From Dehalococcoidia bacterium (GTDB lineage Bacteria; Chloroflexota; Dehalococcoidia; SAR202; UBA826), in NCBI GenBank assembly GCA_012965485.1, contig DTSF01000047.1:1-5161 (forward strand): a stretch of DNA of 5,161 nt, read 5' to 3'. The translations under genes were made by a program, and so were the position numbers. The notes under the pieces are model-generated. The model was given only the letters and a program-made list of their open reading frames with translations. It ran no database searches and was not told the origin of the DNA. Shown one piece after another: positions 1 through 5,161 of the stretch. Numbering within the stretch: position 1 is the stretch's first letter; each line of letters begins with the position of its first letter.

Positions 1-1
1 A

Positions 2-589
2 TTGAAAAAACAATTTGCGGATGAGGTGATTAGGCTGGCGTCCCCGCAGGTATCGGTCATAGACAAAATATCTAATGTTTTGCCGGATGATGCAATTGTG
101 GTACAAGGTATGACGAACATCGGATATTGGAGCAGCACAGCTCTGTCTATGGATAGCACCAGGAATTATGTCACGTCATCATATTTTGGAACTCTTGGAT
201 TCGCTTTTCCAACTGCATTGGGGTGCCAAACTGCCTTTCCGGAAAGAAAAGTTGTAGCACTCTGCGGTGATGGTGGTTTTATGTATAGCCCTCAGGAACT
301 ATCAACCGCAATGAGATATGAACTCAACACAGTGGCAGTGGTGTTCAATAACGGTGCATTCGGTGCTTCAAAGTGGGATCAGCAACACCAGTTTAATGGC
401 CGATATATTGGAACGGATCTGTTTAATCCTGATTTTGTAGCAATGGCAAAATCCTTTGGGGCTGAAGGCATAAAAACAGACGCTGACAACATAGAACAAG
501 GTCTTGCTGAGGCTCTCGCATTAGACAAACCTACTCTACTAGAGGTGGAGATCCAAAACATGATGCCGCCCTTCCAAATAGTTGAATAG
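2..589 (+). CDS. ThDP-dependent enzyme, acetolactate synthase/decarboxylase-like (C-terminal part, 5' truncated by window edge)
   Basis: This is the C-terminal ThDP-binding domain of an acetolactate-synthase/benzoylformate-decarboxylase-type enzyme. Such enzymes use thiamine diphosphate and Mg2+ to decarboxylate or ligate 2-oxo acids in the cytoplasm. The 195 visible residues carry the ThDP/Mg motif: G-D-G-G at residues 89-92 of the visible part and N-N at 116-117. The preceding glycine-rich stretch (Y61 to G74, with F-G-T-L-G-F and a following F-P-T-A-L-G) is typical of the cofactor pocket. The protein ends normally in a proline-containing P-P-F-Q-I tail and a TAG stop. Full-length relatives have roughly 550 residues, so the N-terminal and central domains lie left of the window. 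The TTG at position 2 is merely the first in-frame codon and should not be taken as the start. The substrate cannot be assigned from this domain. The gene converges on the M81 gene with 16 bp between stops. Confidence 0.9.
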   Translation: MKKQFADEVIRLASPQVSVIDKISNVLPDDAIVVQGMTNIGYWSSTALSMDSTRNYVTSSYFGTLGFAFPTALGCQTAFPERKVVALCGDGGFMYSPQELSTAMRYELNTVAVVFNNGAFGASKWDQQHQFNGRYIGTDLFNPDFVAMAKSFGAEGIKTDADNIEQGLAEALALDKPTLLEVEIQNMMPPFQIVE

Positions 590-605
590 TTGGCACCTAT
601 GAGAA

Positions 606-2096
606 TCAATCCGGTGAATAAATAGCTGATTCCTCAAAGGGATAGAGATTTGGTCGTCTCCTACGATATTCAAAGAAGTTTAAATCCGACGTTGTAACTC
701 CGGGGGTGTTCACTAAAATAACTTCCTTTGCTATCGGCTGGTAGGCGGGCCTGGGAGAGACGACTCCTTTAGCCACAACCACGCGATATTTTTCAGGATA
801 AACCCCCACGGTATACATTTGCTCTCGACTTGTATTTCCGCATCTCAGGGAGGTCAGAACCAAAGTATGGTTATCGTCAGTATCAAGCACGGCAGTTAAT
901 CCACCGTCGTAATATCGAAAGCCTCCGTGGGTGGGACGATCATCCTCAAATTTGCCATTGAAAAGTGTTCTCACTACCCCAGTTACTTTGACTGGGTCAC
1001 CATGCATATTATCGGTTTTGCCTCCCACATCAACTGTTACTTGAGACCCAATACCTGCATCTATACAGGTATTTACCGACTCTGGGTCACACAAAGTCTG
1101 CAGATACCCCTTAATACCCATGCTTTTGGCAAGAGTCAATATGTGAGTGGAATCAGCACTACTACCAGCCCCGATATTGTCTCCAACATCCATTAGGACG
1201 TATGGGCCATCCTTCTCACTTATGTAATTTTGATCTGCGTATGACAAAGCCTCCTCAATCGAAGGAGTATCGCCGACAAATTGTTCTCTGATGTTCCAGG
1301 CTTCCCTGGCCATCCACTGCGAAGCATCTTTCGCAGCCTCCATGTCCCCATCGGCTATAGAAATAAATCCCATTCCCATCTCTTCTACGTCAGCATATGG
1401 GTAACCCTCAGCTACACTTCCATGAATTATGTTTTGAAAGGAAAGAGTTTTATCGAGATTTTCCATGACAGACTTCATGGGATCTTCATCGGTAAATTGT
1501 TTAACTATATTGATAACGACTGGGGGAATCTCTAACCAGATAACAGGGGAAATATCTCCTCTGATGGCATCTCGGATCATTTCGGCACATTCAAATGCTC
1601 TAATTCTTGGATCCAGATGTGGGTTGGTCCTGTAAACGGTCACAACGTCAACATTCGCTATCATTTTTCGTGAAAGATTAGCGTTCATATCCACGCTCAA
1701 ACCAACCTTTACGTCAGGGCCCACCAAGGTCCTGACCCGTTCGGTTATTTCACCATCGGCATCAGGATACTCTTCCGATACTGCAGCTCCATGTAATGAC
1801 AGCAATACTCCATCCCATGGCCCGTGATTTTCCAATAGTGACAAGATTTCTTGGCTTATCGATTCAAAAGCATCTGTGGTTATAGTGCCAATAGGACCTG
1901 TAATGGCAAACAAAAGGGGAACTACTTGTACATCCCTATCTTCCGAAATCTGCAAAAAGCCAGCATTAGTCGTTTGTGATGTTTGATATTCCTGGCTTAT
2001 CTCGTCCCCTCTATAGATGTTGAAGGCAGCATAATCGGCTGGCACTTGTGAAAAGGTGTTTGTCTCGTGAGAAATCCCCAATAATGCTAATTTCAT
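606..2096 (-). CDS. M81 family metallopeptidase (MlrC-like), with Asn at a usual metal-ligand position
   Basis: The protein has 496 residues, near the normal length for the family named after MlrC, the zinc enzyme that cleaves linearised microcystin. The N-terminal M81 domain (about 1-290) opens with G-I-S-H-E-T-N-T-F-S (8-17) and contains L-H-G-A-A-V (101-106), D-M-N-A-N-L-S (136-142) and Y-R-T-N-P-H-L-D (155-162). The C-terminal MlrC_C domain (about 300-490) has D-V-G-D-N-I-G-A-G-S-S-A-D-S-T (303-317) and ends with the usual R-P-N-L-Y-P (481-486). The common motif D-x-H-A-N reads D-M-N-A-N here, so a likely zinc ligand is Asn138, while D136 and H160 are kept. Most M81 proteins have unknown substrates; amide or peptide hydrolysis is a family-level guess, and microcystin is not implied. 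No signal peptide is visible, so it is probably cytoplasmic. An in-frame TGA lies two codons upstream of ATG 2096, which fixes the start; the ribosome site is weak. Confidence 0.92.
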   Translation of the reverse strand: MKLALLGISHETNTFSQVPADYAAFNIYRGDEISQEYQTSQTTNAGFLQISEDRDVQVVPLLFAITGPIGTITTDAFESISQEILSLLENHGPWDGVLLSLHGAAVSEEYPDADGEITERVRTLVGPDVKVGLSVDMNANLSRKMIANVDVVTVYRTNPHLDPRIRAFECAEMIRDAIRGDISPVIWLEIPPVVINIVKQFTDEDPMKSVMENLDKTLSFQNIIHGSVAEGYPYADVEEMGMGFISIADGDMEAAKDASQWMAREAWNIREQFVGDTPSIEEALSYADQNYISEKDGPYVLMDVGDNIGAGSSADSTHILTLAKSMGIKGYLQTLCDPESVNTCIDAGIGSQVTVDVGGKTDNMHGDPVKVTGVVRTLFNGKFEDDRPTHGGFRYYDGGLTAVLDTDDNHTLVLTSLRCGNTSREQMYTVGVYPEKYRVVVAKGVVSPRPAYQPIAKEVILVNTPGVTTSDLNFFEYRRRRPNLYPFEESAIYSPD

Positions 2097-2134
2097 CTTT
2101 CACTACTCTCAATGTCCTGTTAAGTAAGTTTGTG

Positions 2135-2140
2135 TATTAT
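2135..2140 (+). promoter_or_regulatory. Candidate -10 element for the aminotransferase gene
   Basis: The plus strand reads TATTAT, five of six matches to the -10 consensus, almost exactly superimposed on the opposite-strand candidate. I see no good -35 about 17 bp upstream. Transcription would begin near 2147, leaving a leader of about 60 nt before ATG 2206. That placement fits the ATG better than the GTG at 2152, which would then have almost no leader. Confidence 0.28.
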
Positions 2141-2141
2141 A
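2136..2141 (-). promoter_or_regulatory. Candidate -10 element for the M81 gene
   Basis: The minus strand reads a perfect TATAAT here, 39 bp upstream of the M81 ATG, which would give a leader of about 30 nt. A matching -35 is poor: the best candidate at 16-bp spacing is CTTACG (2163-2158), matching the consensus at three of six positions. The position between divergent genes favours a real promoter, but a hexamer alone is weak evidence. Confidence 0.35.
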
Positions 2142-2190
2142 GGCCCTTGTAGTGGATCGTAAGCCGTCAACATTTTCCCGACGCGGTTTG

Positions 2191-2195
2191 AGGAG
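2191..2195 (+). promoter_or_regulatory. Shine-Dalgarno deciding the aminotransferase start
   Basis: AGGAG, preceded by G, lies 10 bp before ATG 2206 and is the best ribosome-binding sequence in this intergenic region. The in-frame GTG at 2152 has no purine-rich sequence at a suitable distance. This selects ATG 2206 as the start and shortens the gene by 18 codons relative to the longest open frame. Confidence 0.75.
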
Positions 2196-2205
2196 TGATA
2201 CATAT

Positions 2206-3525
2206 ATGGACCAGGAACATTCATTTGCTATCAGTGGTGAACTTTATAACAGGGCTCTCAATTCGCTTGCAGGCGGGGTAAATTCCAATGTGCGTTTGAC
2301 AGAGACACCCCATCCTTTGTTTTACGACAAAGCCAAAGGCAGCAAAATTTATGATGTCGATGGAAATCAGTACATAGATTACGTCCTCGGTCAAGGTCCG
2401 ATGATTTTTGGACACTCACCCGATTTCCTGCTTCAGGCAGTAACAGAGGCATCCGAATCGGGACAACTTTTCGCAGGCCAACACTTATTGGAATTAGAAG
2501 CTGCCGAGGCAGTGAAAACTCTAGTTCCAAATGCTGAACTCGTCCGATTCGCAAGTTCAGGAACCGAGGTAGTCGAGGCCGCCTTCCGGTTAGCAAGAGC
2601 ATATACACAGAGGAACGTAATAATAAAATTTGAAGGCCATTATCACGGTTGGTCAGATAGTGTTTTATTCAACACAGCGGCGCCACTTAGGCCTCTGGGT
2701 GACAACACACTTCTCCAGCCTGAACCTATGAGCCAGGGGGTTGCTGATCATTCTGAGTCTGGCCTAATAATTTTGCCTTGGAATAATTTTGAAGCGATAA
2801 ATACAGTCTTCGAAGAAAGGGGCGATGAAATCGCTGCGGTAATTACAGAACCAATCATGTGCAACACAAATTGCATAATGCCAAAACCTGGTTACCTGAA
2901 GCATCTAAAGGAATCCTGTGATCGAAACGACTCTTTACTCATATTTGATGAAGTTATAACGGGATTTAGGGTTAATTCCGGCGGAGCTCAATCTTTTTTT
3001 GGTATCACCCCTCACCTGGCCACTTTCGCTAAGGCCGCTGCCGGCGGATTCCCCGTCTCCATACTGACTGGTAGTAAAGAAATAATGTCCTTAATTGGTG
3101 CAGGCACGGTCATGCACGGTGGAACCTTAAACGCAAATGTAATGTCGATGGCTGCGACCAAATCATCTATGGAACATTTATCGGACAGGGAAATACAAAC
3201 CAATAAGAAATTGCAGGATCTCGGCCAAAGGCTTATGAAAGGACTTCAGGACATCAATTCCAGATTGGAAGCCGGAATGCTGATTCAAGGACCCGGTTCA
3301 GTATTCGCTGTCAGTTTCACCTATGGTAAAGAGGTCTTTGACTACCGAAGCCATGTCGAAAATTCTGATCCCGACAGATACGCAGTCTTTGTATCAGAGA
3401 TGATGAAAAGGGGTATCAGGATAAATGCACGAGGAATTTGGTTTCTTTCGGAATCTCATACCGATATGGATATCGAATCTACCTTATCCGTTGCCTCTGA
3501 AGTTTTGCAATCAATGGCGCTGTAA
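2206..3525 (+). CDS. PLP-dependent class III aminotransferase, glutamate-1-semialdehyde 2,1-aminomutase-like
   Basis: The 439-residue product matches the usual length (about 430-450) of HemL-like class III enzymes. These bind pyridoxal 5'-phosphate and move amino groups to or within oxo or aldehyde substrates in the cytoplasm. Visible signatures are the N-terminal A-G-G-V-N-S-N-V-R (22-30), the phosphate-binding S-S-G-T-E (117-121), G-H-Y-H-G-W-S-D (144-151), I-F-D-E-V-I-T-G-F-R (246-255, D248 contacting the PLP pyridine nitrogen), the Schiff-base lysine K276 in F-A-K-A-A-A-G-G-F-P, and G-G-T-L-N-A-N (305-311). The usual S-G-T-E-A has Val at position 122. No other haem-biosynthesis gene is nearby and the C-terminal third diverges from Escherichia coli HemL as I recall it, so I would call it a catabolic or specialised aminotransferase rather than hemL. 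It is divergent from the M81 gene. The start is ATG 2206, not GTG 2152, because of the preceding AGGAG. Confidence 0.9.
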   Translation: MDQEHSFAISGELYNRALNSLAGGVNSNVRLTETPHPLFYDKAKGSKIYDVDGNQYIDYVLGQGPMIFGHSPDFLLQAVTEASESGQLFAGQHLLELEAAEAVKTLVPNAELVRFASSGTEVVEAAFRLARAYTQRNVIIKFEGHYHGWSDSVLFNTAAPLRPLGDNTLLQPEPMSQGVADHSESGLIILPWNNFEAINTVFEERGDEIAAVITEPIMCNTNCIMPKPGYLKHLKESCDRNDSLLIFDEVITGFRVNSGGAQSFFGITPHLATFAKAAAGGFPVSILTGSKEIMSLIGAGTVMHGGTLNANVMSMAATKSSMEHLSDREIQTNKKLQDLGQRLMKGLQDINSRLEAGMLIQGPGSVFAVSFTYGKEVFDYRSHVENSDPDRYAVFVSEMMKRGIRINARGIWFLSESHTDMDIESTLSVASEVLQSMAL

Positions 3526-3530
3526 ACTAA

Positions 3531-4547
3531 TTACCCAGTCCTCTCATATATCTGGACTCTGTGACGGTTGCTCTCTGTTACGTATACCTTACCGTCATTG
3601 TCTAATTTTACGGAAGTAGGGCCCCAAAATAACTTTTCTATATGGGCAGATTCTTCATGCGGATCTCCCCCGAATTGAATCGGGTCTGGTTCCAAATTCG
3701 ACCGAGACCTGGGCTCTGCCTCTTCGTAATTACCGTCGAAGTATTCATTTGCCCATTTCGAAATCGTGGCTTGGCCCCTAAGGGACTCTATAAAATTCCC
3801 ATTCTTATCCAAGATCTCAAGTCTTTCGTTGCCCCAGTCAGTCACATAGATATATCCATCCTTATCCACGGCCACCCCTGAAGGGTTCTTGACTTGTCCG
3901 TTCCCTGAACCCCGACTCCCAAAGGATCTAATGAAATCTCCACAAGAATCATATTTAACTATACGATCATTTCCCCAATCAGCCACATACACGAAACCAT
4001 CACCACTAACAAAAACACCCCATGGCATATTAAGAGCATCTTGCCCCTTATCTCCAAAGCTAAAAATATAATTACCATCTTTCGTAAACTTTTGAATTCT
4101 GTTATTCATATGATCGGCCACAAAGAGATTCTCATCAGAATCAAACGCAATTCCAGAAGGACCATTTAATTCACCTTCACTGGAACCAGGATCACCCCAA
4201 TATTTAATAGGGTCACCTTCATGTGAAAAGACATTTATCCGGTTATTCAATTCATCGCTAACGTAGACGTTACCGTTTTCATCTGATGCCATACCGGTGG
4301 GCCACCTAAATTCGCCAAGACCTTCACCGTAGCCACCGTAGATTCCAAAATATTCACTGTCGATATCGTACATAGTGATACGTAACTGAGCTGTGGCTGG
4401 AGCATATGCCCTACTAACGGTGTGCATCCTTCCATTTTTTCCAATAGTGGTATCTACAGGAAACATGAATCCCCTACCGTCCATGACACATATTCCTATG
4501 GTATGGCTATATTTTAGAAATGGTTTTTCAGTCTGCGTTGTAGTCAC
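3531..4547 (-). CDS. NHL-repeat six-bladed beta-propeller protein
   Basis: The 338-residue protein is built almost wholly of NHL-type beta-propeller blades. The blade pattern P-x-G-(hydrophobic)-D-x-x-G-x-(hydrophobic)-Y-V-x-D-x-x-N-x-R-I recurs with key prolines at 83, 130, 175 and 222 (45-47 residue period) and again at 310. With a degenerate first blade at about 23-60 this makes six blades. Blades 5 and 6 are separated by about 41 extra, mostly acidic residues within 250-305. NHL propellers act as binding platforms or, in a few families, as lyases or hydrolases; the role here is unknown. No signal peptide or membrane segment is visible. The GTG start at 4547 lies 19 bp after the DUF1800 stop, with only a weak GGGG (4559-4556) before it. 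ATG 4484 (Met22) has a better AGGA, but would remove S-H-T-I-G (14-18), which I recall as conserved in similar proteins, so I keep the GTG. Confidence 0.87.
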   Translation of the reverse strand: MTTTQTEKPFLKYSHTIGICVMDGRGFMFPVDTTIGKNGRMHTVSRAYAPATAQLRITMYDIDSEYFGIYGGYGEGLGEFRWPTGMASDENGNVYVSDELNNRINVFSHEGDPIKYWGDPGSSEGELNGPSGIAFDSDENLFVADHMNNRIQKFTKDGNYIFSFGDKGQDALNMPWGVFVSGDGFVYVADWGNDRIVKYDSCGDFIRSFGSRGSGNGQVKNPSGVAVDKDGYIYVTDWGNERLEILDKNGNFIESLRGQATISKWANEYFDGNYEEAEPRSRSNLEPDPIQFGGDPHEESAHIEKLFWGPTSVKLDNDGKVYVTESNRHRVQIYERTG

Positions 4548-4566
4548 TGAAAGTACCCCACTAGCA

Positions 4567-5161
4567 TCAAGATTGTTGGAATTCTGGAACCGATGCGATA
4601 ACGCTTATTAATTCGGAAATCTTTTTAGCTGCCTTCTCTTTGTCTTTAAGCAGATTAATGCTTGGAATTCCGTTTTCCTGAGCAAATTCCACCAAGGTAT
4701 TGTATATATATTGAGAGGTTTGGATTGCACCCAATTGATCTAGACATTTATCAACGCATACCTCAGCGGATATCGATTCTCCTTCATCATCGATGACATT
4801 TTGGACAATCCTTCTCACACCAGGCTTAGATAGGTCACCAAGATGTTGAGAAGCAAAATTTACACGCTCTGTCAAAGAACCGGTCTCAATCCATTCGAGA
4901 CCTTGGTGCCAACCTTCAACAGATGGAGGATTTAGCAGTTGCTGTCCCATAAATGTGATCTGGCTATTACGTTCTGAAATACGAATATTTGGGGTGCCAA
5001 ATTCCTCAGTTGTTCTTAAGACATTACCCGCTAATTCAGCAGGGCTCTTAATTTTTTTGTAATGGCAGGTTTCAGATTTGAAGAATTCAGAGTTAAGAAG
5101 GACCCTGATCATTTCACCAATATCATATCGACTATCAAAATATGTTTTTTCTAAAATGGAA
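4567..5161 (-). CDS. DUF1800 family protein (C-terminal part, 5' truncated by window edge)
   Basis: This is the C-terminal region of a DUF1800 (PF08811) protein. The frame is open through position 5160 with no stop, adding S-I-L-E-K-T-Y-F-D-S-R-Y-D-I-G-E before Met 5112, so that Met is internal and the gene runs off the right edge. Family hallmarks are L-L-N-S-E-F-F (near 5100), Y-K-K-I-K-S-P-A-E-L, then M-G-Q-Q-L-L-N-P-P-S-V-E-G-W and R-V-N-F-A, with a final V-P-E-F-Q close to the TGA stop. Full-length members usually have about 450-600 residues, so less than half is seen. Biochemical function is unknown. In many bacteria the gene precedes a DUF1501 gene and the products are thought to be exported; here the next gene is instead an NHL propeller 19 bp downstream on the same strand, suggesting co-transcription. 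Any signal peptide would be outside the window. Confidence 0.88.
   Translation of the reverse strand, partial: SILEKTYFDSRYDIGEMIRVLLNSEFFKSETCHYKKIKSPAELAGNVLRTTEEFGTPNIRISERNSQITFMGQQLLNPPSVEGWHQGLEWIETGSLTERVNFASQHLGDLSKPGVRRIVQNVIDDEGESISAEVCVDKCLDQLGAIQTSQYIYNTLVEFAQENGIPSINLLKDKEKAAKKISELISVIASVPEFQQS

Noticed and set aside
2..4. TTG at position 2 as the start of the ThDP enzyme gene.
   Set aside because: Only the C-terminal domain is present and relatives are about three times longer, so the frame must continue left of the window.
601..635. Bulged inverted repeat GAGAATCA / TGATTCCTC with an 18-nt loop at the convergent gene ends, as a possible terminator.
   Set aside because: The stem is short, has a bulge and a long loop, lies mostly inside the end of the M81 coding sequence, and has no following T-run on either strand.
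927..1535. Plus-strand open frames of 84-89 codons opposite the M81 gene (927-1196, 1281-1535).
   Set aside because: They lie antisense inside a well-supported gene with full family motifs, have no recognisable domain, and are expected by chance.
2165..2170. TTGACG on the minus strand as a -35 for the M81 promoter.
   Set aside because: It is 23 bp from the TATAAT, too far for a standard promoter spacer of about 17 bp.
2221..2608. Minus-strand open frames within the aminotransferase gene (2221-2415, 2258-2608).
   Set aside because: Antisense shadows of a gene with intact PLP motifs; the translations are low-quality and unlike any family I know.
3642..4071. Plus-strand open frames opposite the NHL gene (3642-3881, 3889-4071).
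   Set aside because: Antisense to clear NHL blades; they arise from the repeated codon pattern of the propeller.
5110..5112. ATG at 5112 as the start of the DUF1800 gene.
   Set aside because: The frame stays open to the right edge and the upstream residues continue the family pattern.

Overview
The window is a densely coded bacterial chromosome segment with five protein genes and about 150 non-coding bases in total. I see no RNA gene, insertion sequence, CRISPR array or phage gene. The gene families (M81/MlrC-type metallopeptidase, HemL-like class III aminotransferase, ThDP-dependent enzyme, NHL propeller, DUF1800) and the slightly AT-leaning composition would fit an uncultivated marine-type bacterium. 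My best guess is SAR202-like Chloroflexota. That is inference from gene content only, with low to moderate confidence; there is no phylogenetic marker here.

Layout: (1) 2-589 (+) is the C-terminal third of a ThDP-dependent decarboxylase/acetolactate-synthase-like enzyme, cut by the left edge. (2) 606-2096 (-) is a complete M81-family (MlrC-like) protein, convergent with gene 1 across a 16-bp gap. (3) 2097-2205 is a divergent intergenic region with candidate -10 elements on both strands. (4) 2206-3525 (+) is a complete PLP-dependent class III aminotransferase of the glutamate-1-semialdehyde-aminomutase-like group; a strong Shine-Dalgarno puts its start at ATG 2206 rather than at the upstream GTG 2152. 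(5) 3531-4547 (-) is an NHL-repeat beta-propeller, convergent with the aminotransferase across 5 bp. (6) 4567-5161 (-) is the C-terminal part of a DUF1800 protein, cut by the right edge; it lies upstream of the NHL gene on the same strand with a 19-bp gap, so the two probably share a transcript.

Functionally, genes 1-3 look like accessory catabolism of amino-acid-, amine- or peptide-like compounds: an M81 amidohydrolase/peptidase could release an amino compound, a class III aminotransferase could deaminate or isomerise it, and a ThDP enzyme could decarboxylate or ligate the resulting 2-oxo acid. This chain is a hypothesis from co-location; the genes are not one operon. The DUF1800-NHL pair is a second unit of unknown role.

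The observation most worth checking is in the M81 protein: a residue that is His in the usual D-x-H-A-N metal-binding motif is Asn (D-M-N-A-N), although the rest of the family signature is intact. No clearly novel multi-gene system is evident.
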